Origin: Paenalicyclobacillus ferrooxydans
GTDB lineage: Bacteria; Bacillota; Bacilli; Alicyclobacillales; Alicyclobacillaceae
Reading direction: 5' to 3'
DNA length: 64,000 nucleotides
Assembly: GCF_001399675.1 (NCBI RefSeq)
Contig: NZ_LJCO01000108.1
Span: 1-64,000, forward strand
Positions 43,596 through 52,978 of the stretch are shown one piece after another (the stretch's first letter is position 1; every line of letters starts with the position of its first letter). The position numbers were made by a program, and so were the translations under genes. The notes under the pieces were generated by a model. The model was not told the origin of the DNA. It did not search any database and saw only the letters and a program-made list of their open reading frames with translations.

Positions 43596-43888
43596 TTGGC
43601 CTGCCCCCCAACCGGTTGATACGTTAATTTGTGCACTTCTCCCTCAACGTGGATCTCGCGCCTCATCACCATCGTTACAACAAAGTCCCGACCCTCTATC
43701 ATCAATCGTTGTGAAGGAAGTTCAATCTCAATCAAGTTTTCCGCAACGCGCACGAGCTCTGTTGCGTTCTCGACAATCACTTTGCGTCCATCCAGGCAAG
43801 TCACCCTGGCTACGTTTAACAGGGCATCTGGCGGTAACCCCAGCCAGTCTGTCGTTGCTTGTGACAGACGTTGTTTCCACGAACTCAT
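43592..43888 (-). CDS. yqfC: Sporulation protein YqfC
   Basis: The 98-residue protein matches the YqfC family (sporulation protein expressed in the mother cell), with the conserved VTCLDGRKVIVENATELVRVAENLIEIELPSQRL. Bacillus subtilis yqfC-yqfD is SigE-dependent. It is the first gene of the yqfC-yqfD-phoH run and is preceded by about 1 kb of repeats. Confidence 0.93.
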   Translation of the reverse strand: MSSWKQRLSQATTDWLGLPPDALLNVARVTCLDGRKVIVENATELVRVAENLIEIELPSQRLMIEGRDFVVTMVMRREIHVEGEVHKLTYQPVGGQAK

Positions 43889-43968
43889 GACCGTCCCTCC
43901 TTACCCTTCCGGCGGGCGGGCTGCCCAGTGTCGACCGTCTCATCTCGTCTCAAAGGCCAGGCCTGCCG

Positions 43969-44031
43969 CAACTGGGGTGCCCAACTGGGGTGCCCAACTG
44001 GGGTGCCCAACTGGGGTGCCCAACTGGGTGG
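43969..44031. repeat. 13-bp tandem repeat
   Basis: CAACTGGGGTGCC is repeated four times in exact tandem (43969-44020), plus a partial copy CAACTGGGTGG. It lies 80 bp upstream of yqfC. Confidence 0.92.
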
Positions 44032-44193
44032 ATGCTGACGGACCTGTCCGATAGAGACATTCAGTCCATTCATATGATGCTGGACGGGCAACTAGTACCG
44101 TGGAGAGTGTCGAGAGGCCGGAAGGAAGGAGTGATCGGGGTGTCTTGACCGCCCCGGCAGCCTACCGAAGAAGCCAATAGCGACTTATGTGGG

Positions 44194-44723
44194 GCTGACC
44201 GACTAAGCTTAGTCGGTTCCAGCCTCTTAATCGGGTCCGACAGGCTTGCTTAGTCGCTGTGACCGACTAAGGCCGAGCCCTGGTCGCCTCCGGGAGCCGG
44301 TTAAGTCGCCCAGACCGACTAAAGCTGGGCCCACCGCCATAGCTTAGTCGGTCTCAGCCTCTTAATCGGGTCAAACTGGCTTGCTTAGTCGCTGCCACCG
44401 ACTAAGACCCAGCCATGGTCGCCTCCGATGCCCTGTTAAGTCGCCCAGACCGACTAAAGCTGGGCCCACCGCCATAGCTTAGTCGGTCTCAGCCTCTTAA
44501 TCGGGTCAAACTGGCTTGCTTAGTCGCTGCCACCGACTAAGACCCAGCCCTAGCCGCCTCCGATGCCCTGTTAAGTCGCTGTGACCGACTAAAGCTGGGC
44601 CCACCGCCATAGCTTAGTCGGTCTCAGCCTCTTAATCGGGTCAAACTGGCTTGCTTAGTCGCTGCCACCGACTAAGACCCAGCCATGGTCGCCTCTGATG
44701 CCCTGTTAAGTCGCCCAGACCGA
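44194..44723. repeat. 135-bp tandem repeat with TTAGTCGG/CCGACTAA dyads
   Basis: Four copies start at 44208, 44343, 44478 and 44613, an exact 135-bp period; copies 2-4 are nearly identical and copy 1 is diverged. Each copy holds CTTAGTCGG, CTTAATCGG and two spaced inverted repeats, CTTAGTCG-N7-CGACTAAG and TTAAGTCG-N7-CGACTAAA. At 44199-44216 the motif forms an 18-bp perfect palindrome. No protein is encoded. It lies between the yqeY terminator and yqfC. Confidence 0.92.
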
Positions 44724-44761
44724 ATCCCACATCCCACATCCCACTCACACCCATGCAAATG

Positions 44762-44810
44762 AAAAGAGCTGCCGCATTTGTCCATGTTGCCATGGACTCT
44801 TGCGACAGCC
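44762..44810 (-). terminator. Terminator of rpsU-yqeY
   Basis: The minus strand forms a stem with GTCCATG-GCAA-CATGGAC at the tip and GGCTGTCGC/GCGGCAGC at the base, followed by TCTTTTC, about 85 bp after the yqeY stop. Confidence 0.78.
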
Positions 44811-44896
44811 CTTATGAAACGGCCATCAATAGATTGACGAGTACATCAACAGGTGCATCTCTGCACCTGACAGATTTTGCCGAACTGTTGCCAATC

Positions 44897-45337
44897 CTAC
44901 AAGTGAGACTGGACTGCCTGCTGCACGCGTTTTCCGTCAGCTCGGCCGCGCACCTTGGGCATCAGGGCCGACATCACCCGTCCCATATCTCCCTTGCCGG
45001 TAGCACCGACTTCTGCAATCGTCTCCTGCACCACCTGCGAAAGCTCCTCGTCAGACAGTTGAGACGGCAAGTACCCTTGCAGTATCAGAATTTCAGCTTG
45101 TACTGCCTGAATCAAATCCGACCGTCCAGCGCTCTCAAACGCCTGGAGGGAGTCTTGGCGTTGTTTGAGTTCCTTCTGAACAACCGAGAGAATCTCATCG
45201 TCGGTGAGAGGTGTTCCCGTTTCAATCTCCTTATTCTTGACGGCCGCTCGCACCATGCGGACCACTGACAAGCGCGTCTTGTCCTTGTCCTTCATTGCTT
45301 GCTTCATGTCCTCTGACAATTGATCAGCCAGACTCAT
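44897..45337 (-). CDS. yqeY: GatB/YqeY domain-containing protein
   Basis: The 146-residue protein is the stand-alone YqeY domain, related to the C-terminal tRNA-binding part of GatB. The family pattern includes LSVVRMVRAAVKNKEIE and QAEILILQGYLPSQLSDEEL. The role is unknown; an effect on tRNA or ribosome function is suspected from its partner rpsU, 20 bp upstream. Confidence 0.93.
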   Translation of the reverse strand: MSLADQLSEDMKQAMKDKDKTRLSVVRMVRAAVKNKEIETGTPLTDDEILSVVQKELKQRQDSLQAFESAGRSDLIQAVQAEILILQGYLPSQLSDEELSQVVQETIAEVGATGKGDMGRVMSALMPKVRGRADGKRVQQAVQSHL

Positions 45338-45356
45338 GTGCGTCGGCCCCCTGCTC

Positions 45357-45536
45357 TTAGTACTTGCTGCGCTTTTTCCGTGCTGCCTCGGCTTTCTTCT
45401 TCCGGGCTACGCTAGGCTTCTCGTAATGACGACGTTTCTTGGCTTCAGCCAATACACCATCACGAGCGGTCGCCTTCTTAAAGCGTCGGAGTGCGCTTTC
45501 CAAAGATTCGTTCTTACGAACCTTAATTTCGGACAT
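45357..45536 (-). CDS. rpsU: 30S ribosomal protein S21
   Basis: The 59-residue basic protein begins [20 protein letters not shown] and ends in the [14 protein letters not shown] tail typical of S21. GGAGGGAG precedes the ATG at 45536. It has a near-consensus promoter and is co-transcribed with yqeY. Confidence 0.97.
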   Translation of the reverse strand: MSEIKVRKNESLESALRRFKKATARDGVLAEAKKRRHYEKPSVARKKKAEAARKKRSKY

Positions 45537-45579
45537 GTTTCTCCCTCCCTCCGACTCCTGCAAATCGTCAATCAGACGT

Positions 45580-45609
45580 ATTATAGTATAGCAAAAAAAA
45601 TGGTGTCAA
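45580..45609 (-). promoter_or_regulatory. Promoter of rpsU-yqeY
   Basis: TTGACA (45609-45604) and TATAAT (45585-45580) are both perfect consensus boxes on the minus strand, 18 bp apart, 44 bp before the rpsU start. Confidence 0.88.
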
Positions 45610-45689
45610 ACTGCTTCCAAAACGTTATTTCCTTCAAGACATGAGTTGTCCCACTCAGTCATACCTTGTTATGACTGGAGGTGGACTGC

Positions 45690-46628
45690 ATGTGGGGCAG
45701 TTTTGCGATTGTTATTCTGTCATTGATTGCCTTTCTTGGAGGCTTAAGGGTTATGAGACAAGGCCTCGAAGGCATGGGCGAAGGACGCCTGCAGTGGTTG
45801 CTGCGCCGATTCGTCAAGACACCCACAAGAGGCATTGCCACTGGTGTCGTCGTGACCGCTGTTCTACAAAGCAGCGCGGCTGTCACTGCCATCACCGTCG
45901 GGCTCGTAGCAGGCGGCACGATGGCCTTCAGGGATGCCCTTGGCGTCGTTCTTGGATCAAACGTAGGGTCAACTATCACACCCCAGCTCCTAACACTGAA
46001 TCTGTGGGTCTTCGCGTTGCCCTGTCTGTTCATTGGAATTATCGGATTCCTGTCCGGCCGATCCGGTTTGTACTACCCCAGCATGGCGCTTACAGGTTTT
46101 TCCACGATTTTTATCGCTCTGCAAACACTCCCACTTGGGCTGCACCCGCTATCGAAGGCACCAGCATTTCACAACGCCTTGCAAACAGCAGGCTTAAACC
46201 CCATCCTCGCCGTGATTGCAGGAATGGTGACAAGTGCGTTGCTTCAATCCAGCACGGCCACAACTGTGTTCACCATGGCGCTCGTTGCAGAGTCTGCAAT
46301 TCCACTCGACGGGGGGATCGCGATTGTGCTTGGCGCAAACGTAGGAACATGTCTCACCTCTGTTATCGCCGCTCTTGGGCAGTCCAGAGCTGCACAACAG
46401 GTGGCACTGTCACACGTCTTGTTAAACATCGGCGGGGTCGTTCTCACCTTGCCCTTCCTCGGCTGGTTCAGCAGCTGGGTGGCAACCCTGACAAGCAACC
46501 CAGCGCAGCAAATCGCAGATGCACACACCATCTTCAATGTGGCTTGCACACTGCTTGTGTGGCCCGTGACAGGCCCTTTTGCCGCTCTCGTGGAGCGGTT
46601 GTTACCCGATGGGCAAGCAGTAAGCTAA
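45690..46628 (+). CDS. Na/Pi cotransporter family protein (YqeW-like)
   Basis: The 312-residue membrane protein carries the two inverted QSS repeats of the PhoU-associated Na/Pi cotransporter family: TAVLQSSAAVTAITVGLVAGG and SALLQSSTATTVFTMALV, each followed by GSNVGST or GANVGTC. It has about eight membrane helices and probably imports phosphate with sodium. GGAGG lies eight bases before ATG 45690; the GTG at 45681 is too near. Bacillus subtilis also has yqeW beside rpsU-yqeY. Confidence 0.9.
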   Translation: MWGSFAIVILSLIAFLGGLRVMRQGLEGMGEGRLQWLLRRFVKTPTRGIATGVVVTAVLQSSAAVTAITVGLVAGGTMAFRDALGVVLGSNVGSTITPQLLTLNLWVFALPCLFIGIIGFLSGRSGLYYPSMALTGFSTIFIALQTLPLGLHPLSKAPAFHNALQTAGLNPILAVIAGMVTSALLQSSTATTVFTMALVAESAIPLDGGIAIVLGANVGTCLTSVIAALGQSRAAQQVALSHVLLNIGGVVLTLPFLGWFSSWVATLTSNPAQQIADAHTIFNVACTLLVWPVTGPFAALVERLLPDGQAVS

Positions 46629-46640
46629 CACCGCCCACAG

Positions 46641-46777
46641 AATCCAGGCCCGACTACCTCATACACCAGGCTCGCAAAGCAATCCAGGCCCGACGCCTCA
46701 TACACCAGGCTCGCAAAACAATCCAGGCCCGACTGCCTCCTACACCAGGCACGCAAAACAATCCGGGCCCGTCCCGA
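46641..46777. repeat. 39-40 bp tandem repeat between convergent genes
   Basis: Copies of AATCCAGGCCCGACTACCTC followed by ATACACCAGGCTCGCAAAGC begin at 46641, 46681, 46720 and 46760 (last one partial). They fill the gap between the Na/Pi transporter stop and the stop of the Nudix-aldolase gene. Confidence 0.88.
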
Positions 46778-48073
46778 CTACTCGCGCACCAGTGCCACAC
46801 CTGAACTCGTTCCGAGGCGTGATGCTCCATAGCGCAGGAAATTCATCGCTGCCTCACGCGATCTCACGCCGCCAGCAGCCTTCACACCCTTTTGTCCGGC
46901 AATCGTCGCCATCAGTGCCACATCTGCCAGTTTTGCTCCTGAAGGTGCGAAGCCCGTGGACGTCTTAATAAAATCGGCTCCGGCGGCAAGAGCAACGTAA
47001 CTCGCCATCGCAAGTTGCGCGAAGCTCAGGAAGTGTGCCTCCAAAATCACCTTTACAGCCACGTGCTGGTTCTCTTCAGCCACCGACATGACCGCACGAA
47101 CGCGCTGATACACAGCAAACACGTCGTCCTCTCTCATCGATCCGACGGGGATAACCATGTCCACCTCACGCGCTCCTGCGTCCACCACCGCCTGTGCCTC
47201 AGCCCTCAGTGCCGCCACGTCAGTGGCCCCCAGCGGAAAGCCAATCACCACGCACGGAATGACAGATGTGTCGGCGAGCTCAGCAGCTGCCAGGTCGATG
47301 TGCTGCGGATTCACACAAACCGCTCGAAACTTGTGCTCGGCAGCTTCCTCACACAATCGCAAGACTGAAACGACGCTCGCTTCCGGTTTGAGCAAAGTAT
47401 GTTCGACTGCTCCTGCCAAAACATCTGTCGTGGTCGCAATTTGCTTCGGGAGTGTTCCTTGCTTTAACGGCTTCGGCACACTCGCAAGCCACTCCGGTGC
47501 CACCACAGCCAATTCCGCTCTGACGGCATCAATCAGTCGATACACCAACGGCTCGGCCTCTCGCCAAACGCCGTCGATCTCGATTTGGGGTGCTTCAGCA
47601 CCAAGTTGGCGAAGTCGCGTCTCAAATTGTTGCTCATGCCATGCCCAAAGTACATCGGCCTTGTCGAGAATAAATGACCAATTGGCATAACCCTTTTCTG
47701 CATGCAGCGTTTTCGCCTTATCGAACGGGACAAAATATGCCCCATTAATCTCTTCGACCTGCGCGACAGGGTTATCCTGTTCGTCGATCTCCTCCATCAG
47801 GAACAGCCGAACCTGCTTGCGAATCTTGTGATCGCCCCGAGTCACCTCATATTCTATGCGCGACAACGGAGCGAGGATCCGTGCTTCAATCCCCGTCTCT
47901 TCGCGTACCTCACGAACGGCGGCATCCTCCCACACTTCCCCAGGGTCAAGATGACCCTTTGGAAACGTCACATGTCCGTAGGCGTCATCTATCAACAGTA
48001 CCTCCCGTACACCCTCTCGAATCCGAAAAACGATGCCTCCGGCGGCTCGTTCAATCTTCAACTTGGCTTTCAT
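46778..48073 (-). CDS. deoC: Nudix hydrolase-deoxyribose-phosphate aldolase fusion
   Basis: The 431-residue protein joins an N-terminal Nudix hydrolase (residues 1-160; box [22 protein letters not shown] at 40-62) to a C-terminal deoxyribose-phosphate aldolase (about 210-431). The aldolase half has the Schiff-base lysine in FIKTSTGF (Lys370), the second lysine in VKAAGGVR (Lys398), VKVILE and EVDMVIP. There is no stop, frameshift or start site at the join. DERA cleaves 2-deoxyribose 5-phosphate; the Nudix half could supply it by hydrolysing a nucleotide-like compound, which is inference. It is separated from mtaB by 12 bp. Confidence 0.9.
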   Translation of the reverse strand: MKAKLKIERAAGGIVFRIREGVREVLLIDDAYGHVTFPKGHLDPGEVWEDAAVREVREETGIEARILAPLSRIEYEVTRGDHKIRKQVRLFLMEEIDEQDNPVAQVEEINGAYFVPFDKAKTLHAEKGYANWSFILDKADVLWAWHEQQFETRLRQLGAEAPQIEIDGVWREAEPLVYRLIDAVRAELAVVAPEWLASVPKPLKQGTLPKQIATTTDVLAGAVEHTLLKPEASVVSVLRLCEEAAEHKFRAVCVNPQHIDLAAAELADTSVIPCVVIGFPLGATDVAALRAEAQAVVDAGAREVDMVIPVGSMREDDVFAVYQRVRAVMSVAEENQHVAVKVILEAHFLSFAQLAMASYVALAAGADFIKTSTGFAPSGAKLADVALMATIAGQKGVKAAGGVRSREAAMNFLRYGASRLGTSSGVALVRE

Positions 48074-48085
48074 TCCGACTCCTCC

Positions 48086-49603
48086 TCACCCAGCATCAGC
48101 CTGAAACGACGGCGTTCCCGCAAATGACTCGCCTGCAGCCGGCGTATTGCCGTCCAACTGCAGATCTTCGGCAACTGTAATCTGAGATTCAAACTCCCCA
48201 TACTGAAAGGATCCCGATACATCCGTCAGGCGTACCTTGCACACTTCACCCATGATCTTCTCCGGTTCAACGCCTTCCGGAACACGAAATGCGACTTTCA
48301 GGTAGGTATCTGTATGTCCCATGAGCCAGAACCCAGGGCGTCCCATCGGGCCTTCTCCACGCCGCTCTGGTGCATCTGGCAGGTGATACGGTTCCTCTGG
48401 AATGACCTCAACGGATCGACCTAACCAGGTTGTTGCATAGTCCACAACCAGTGTCTCAGACAAGGCAATCAGACGTTCCGTTCTCGCCTCTTTCACAGCA
48501 TTCGAAACCTGATCCGTAAACTTCGCGGCAGGCGTCCCCTTGCGTGGCGAATACGGGAAAACGTGGAGTTGTGAAAAGCCCAGGTCCTTGATAAGCTGCT
48601 CCGTATCGTCGAAATACGCATCTGTCTCGCCAGGGAAACCGACAATGACATCGCTCGTCACAGCGAGTTCGGGCAGGGCTTCCCGCAGCTTCCGTATCTT
48701 TGCAGCATAGTCTTCCACCGTGTAGTGTCGGTTCATCTTTCGCAACACCTGGTTGTGACCTGCCTGTAGCGGAATATGCAGGTGCCGGCATACCTTGGTG
48801 GAACGGCCGAGCACATCGATTAACATATCGTCGATCTCGCTCGCTTCAATGGAACTGATTCGGATCCGATACAGTTCATCGATCTGTTCGAGGTCCTGCA
48901 ACAAATGAGACAGGCGATACCCGTTCAAATCCGCACCATAACCACCGGTGTGGATCCCGGTTAAAATGATCTCACGGTAGCCAGCTTTAGCGAGTTTTTG
49001 CGCCTGAGCAACAACCTTCTCGGGTGTCCGGCTGCGAATGAGTCCTCTCGCGTACGGGATGATGCAAAACGTACAGAAATTGTTGCATCCATCCTGAATC
49101 TTGAGGTTCGCCCGCGTACGATCCTCGAAATACGGGACATCCATCTCTTCAAATTCCCGCGTCTTCAGAATGTTGCCAACCGATTTTTGAGCGGTCAGCG
49201 TATCTCCAACCGGCTTATTACTTAGCGGCATCGATTCCATGGGATTCTGTTCGCGCTGCACGTCCGCCACAAGGTCCACAATCTTCGTTTTGCGGTCGTT
49301 GCCCACAACGAGATCGACACCGGCAATGGCTGCAATGGCATCCGGTGCCATTTGGGCGTAACAGCCGGTGACAGCGACGACTGCATTCGGATTCGTTCTG
49401 ACTGCGCGTCGGATCATTTGACGAGACTTCTTGTCACCGGTGTTGGTGACCGTGCAGGTGTTAATGACATAAACGTCAGCTTCGGTCTCAAAGTCTACCT
49501 GCTGATAGCCAGCATCTTGGAACCGGCGCCAAATCGCCTCTGTATCGTAAAAGTTAACCTTGCATCCAAGCGTATGAAACGCCACTGTCGGCACAGTCCT
49601 CAT
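48086..49603 (-). CDS. mtaB: tRNA (N6-threonylcarbamoyladenosine(37)-C2)-methylthiotransferase MtaB
   Basis: The 505-residue radical-SAM enzyme converts t6A37 to ms2t6A37 in tRNAs reading ANN codons. The N-terminal UPF0004 domain has Cys14, Cys50 and Cys81, and the radical-SAM cluster is CNNFCTFC (Cys173, 177, 180). A TRAM domain follows near the end, with a C-terminal tail of about 40 residues beyond it. It overlaps rsmE by four bases. Confidence 0.94.
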   Translation of the reverse strand: MRTVPTVAFHTLGCKVNFYDTEAIWRRFQDAGYQQVDFETEADVYVINTCTVTNTGDKKSRQMIRRAVRTNPNAVVAVTGCYAQMAPDAIAAIAGVDLVVGNDRKTKIVDLVADVQREQNPMESMPLSNKPVGDTLTAQKSVGNILKTREFEEMDVPYFEDRTRANLKIQDGCNNFCTFCIIPYARGLIRSRTPEKVVAQAQKLAKAGYREIILTGIHTGGYGADLNGYRLSHLLQDLEQIDELYRIRISSIEASEIDDMLIDVLGRSTKVCRHLHIPLQAGHNQVLRKMNRHYTVEDYAAKIRKLREALPELAVTSDVIVGFPGETDAYFDDTEQLIKDLGFSQLHVFPYSPRKGTPAAKFTDQVSNAVKEARTERLIALSETLVVDYATTWLGRSVEVIPEEPYHLPDAPERRGEGPMGRPGFWLMGHTDTYLKVAFRVPEGVEPEKIMGEVCKVRLTDVSGSFQYGEFESQITVAEDLQLDGNTPAAGESFAGTPSFQADAG

Positions 49604-50499
49604 CCCCCCATGGCGTGAAAGTGGTACAGCACAGCTGAAGCGGCCACCAGTCCCGCCGTCTCGGTGCGTAAAATCCTTGGTCCCAGTGTGACTGGAACAC
49701 CACCGATCTGCTCCCGGAAGGCCTGTCGCTCCTTATCATCCCAGCCGCCTTCAGGTCCCACACAGAGCACGACCGGGCGCAGGCCATCTGCAGGCCCGGC
49801 ATTGGCCACCCCTGCGTCTCCAGCCCCACGTGGCATCTCTGTGGTGCCCTCAAGCCCTGTGGTGCCTAGGAGCCCATCCTGACGTGCGACGGCGCCACGA
49901 GCTGATATAGGTCCCTGTTTTGACGCAGCGTAAGCTGTCAGTGTCTCTTTGAGAGACCGAACCTCTTCATCTTCATCTAAAAGCAAAACAAGGCCAGGCG
50001 CAAGTTGCTCCACCCAGCTTTTCAGTTCGACCCATCTTGCTGCGTAAGAGACATCCGGTACCAGATCGCGCTGCGACTGTCCTGCTGCCTCCCGAACCAC
50101 CTTGCTCCAACGTTCCAGCCGCTGCCCCGCCTTCTTGCGATCGAGATGCACCACCGAGCGACCGCTCTCGTAAAGGAGATAACCTGCGAGTCCGACCTCG
50201 GTACCGTGCTGAACAATAGATTCTGCCTTGTCCGCCTTCGGCAGTCCCTGAATCAGGTACACCCGCACAACAGACTCATGTGAAGGCAGTTCCTGCTCGA
50301 TGCGGCACTCAACCGTCCCGGCCTTACCGTCGATACTCTGTACAATGGCCAGGTACCCTTTCTCACTGGCGCCAATCGCAATGGTCTCCCCTTCCTGAAC
50401 TCGGAGGACACGTGACAAGTGGTGACCATCCTGTCCTGTCACCATCACCAACTGACCTACGTGAAGCTGCTCTCTGTCGAGAAATACACGAGGATTCAT
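49600..50499 (-). CDS. rsmE: 16S rRNA (uracil(1498)-N(3))-methyltransferase RsmE with an insertion
   Basis: The 299-residue SPOUT methyltransferase modifies U1498 of 16S rRNA. The knot motifs CVGPEGGWDDKE (247-258) and LGPRILRTETA (272-282) are intact. Between residues 195 and 240 there is a low-complexity, Gly/Thr/Ala-rich insertion (GTTGLEGTTEMPRGAGDAG) absent from family members of about 245 residues. Its DNA is GC-rich and repetitive, like the intergenic repeats of this genome. The start at ATG 50499 follows GGAG and overlaps the prmA stop. Confidence 0.93.
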   Translation of the reverse strand: MNPRVFLDREQLHVGQLVMVTGQDGHHLSRVLRVQEGETIAIGASEKGYLAIVQSIDGKAGTVECRIEQELPSHESVVRVYLIQGLPKADKAESIVQHGTEVGLAGYLLYESGRSVVHLDRKKAGQRLERWSKVVREAAGQSQRDLVPDVSYAARWVELKSWVEQLAPGLVLLLDEDEEVRSLKETLTAYAASKQGPISARGAVARQDGLLGTTGLEGTTEMPRGAGDAGVANAGPADGLRPVVLCVGPEGGWDDKERQAFREQIGGVPVTLGPRILRTETAGLVAASAVLYHFHAMGG

Positions 50500-51536
50500 G
50501 ATACATGCTCCGCGATTAAAACAACCCAATCGTCTTTATCTTTGCGATCCGATACTCTAAATCCGTGTTCAACCATCGCCGCCGCCACTTTGGCGGCCTG
50601 TTCCTGAACAAACCCCGACACAAGCAGTTTACCGCCTGGCGCAAGGCTAGATTTGATGACGGGCAGGTGCAAGATGACGATGTCTCTCAGAATATTAGCC
50701 ACCACAACGTTCCACGCCGGCATCTGTGCGAGGTCCTGAGAACAAAGAAAACCTTTTGCAAGCGGCGTAACAATCCCTGTTTCAGTGACCACCGGCGTCG
50801 GATCCACGTCCATCGGCGCAAGGAGGTTCCCGTTTAAGACTGAGACGTTGTTCTCGACACCATTGCGGCTTACATTTTCGCGCGCAGTGGAAACGGCGAC
50901 CGGATCGACATCCATGGCCAGGACTTCACCGGCCCCGAGTTTAGCAGCCGCAATGGCAAGAATCCCAGTACCGCAGCCCACATCTAACACCCGTGCCCCA
51001 TCTGTCACCACTTCTTCGAGGCTCTGCAGACAGAGTTGGGTCGTTTGATGTGTGCCTGTCCCAAAAGCCATGCCTGGTTCAAGGATGATTGGGAGCCGCT
51101 GTGTCAACGCATCATCGTCAGCCATCGCTTCCTGATCCCATTCTGGAACAATAACGAGCCTGTTGCCAATCGGAATCGGGTGGTAATCTTCCTTCCACGC
51201 TGACGCCCAACTGTCTTCGTCAAGGACGAGACAGGAGACTTGCTCTGGAACGTCCTCGACCATAAGCCCTGCACCCTTCACAAGGCGCAGAGCAGCCATA
51301 GTACGTTCCGTCGCATCTGCCTCTGAGATCGGTTCAGGCAGATAAAAGCGGACCACCACATCGTCCGTTTGAAGCAGACTTTCATCAAGCCATTCCCCGT
51401 ATTCCGGATGCAGCGGGGCCTTGTCAAAGACCCCTTCAACAGCCAGACCCTGTACTTCAGGCCAGTCCAGAATGACGGCACACAAGGCTTCACTGGCTTC
51501 TTGCGGGACTTTGCACGATACCTCCAACCACTTCAT
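50496..51536 (-). CDS. prmA: Ribosomal protein L11 methyltransferase PrmA
   Basis: The 346-residue enzyme trimethylates L11. It has an N-terminal substrate-recognition domain and a class I methyltransferase domain with VLDVGCGTGILAIAAAKLG and VVANIL. It is about 35 residues longer than usual because of a segment DVDPTPVVTETGIVTPLAKGF between the motif III region and VVANIL. It heads prmA-rsmE-mtaB. Confidence 0.94.
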   Translation of the reverse strand: MKWLEVSCKVPQEASEALCAVILDWPEVQGLAVEGVFDKAPLHPEYGEWLDESLLQTDDVVVRFYLPEPISEADATERTMAALRLVKGAGLMVEDVPEQVSCLVLDEDSWASAWKEDYHPIPIGNRLVIVPEWDQEAMADDDALTQRLPIILEPGMAFGTGTHQTTQLCLQSLEEVVTDGARVLDVGCGTGILAIAAAKLGAGEVLAMDVDPVAVSTARENVSRNGVENNVSVLNGNLLAPMDVDPTPVVTETGIVTPLAKGFLCSQDLAQMPAWNVVVANILRDIVILHLPVIKSSLAPGGKLLVSGFVQEQAAKVAAAMVEHGFRVSDRKDKDDWVVLIAEHVS

Positions 51537-51557
51537 CGACTCACCTCATTATAATAA

Positions 51558-51583
51558 GCCGATCCAACTCTTCTTGGATCGGC
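51558..51583 (-). terminator. Hairpin between dnaJ and prmA
   Basis: GCCGATCCAA and TTGGATCGGC form a perfect 10-bp stem with a 6-base loop, followed by TTATTAT on the minus strand. It ends or dampens the heat-shock transcript before prmA, whose start is 22 bp further. Confidence 0.65.
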
Positions 51584-51664
51584 CAACGTTCGGGAAACTT
51601 TCAGAGCAAAACAAAGTACCAACTCAAGCAGGCCGCATGAAGGCCCAATCAACCTGAACATATG

Positions 51665-52862
<1,198 letters not shown>

Positions 52863-52901
52863 CTACATTCTCCTCCCACAGTGTTGTTTGCGGACGCAGG
52901 T

Positions 52902-52929
52902 GCGTGGCAGACCATTTTGTCTGCCACGC
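52902..52929 (-). other. Intercistronic hairpin between dnaK and dnaJ
   Basis: GCGTGGCAGAC and GTCTGCCACGC form a perfect 11-bp stem with a 6-base loop, without a following U-run. It could stabilise or mark processing of the dnaK-dnaJ mRNA rather than terminate it. Confidence 0.6.
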
Positions 52930-52978
52930 TCCATCTGATAAAGTTTTCTCCAGTTCAGCCTGGCGAGGTTTTCTGACA

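Noticed and set aside
49600-49882. Plus-strand frames over rsmE
   Set aside because: Shadows of the GC-rich insertion in rsmE without start signals.
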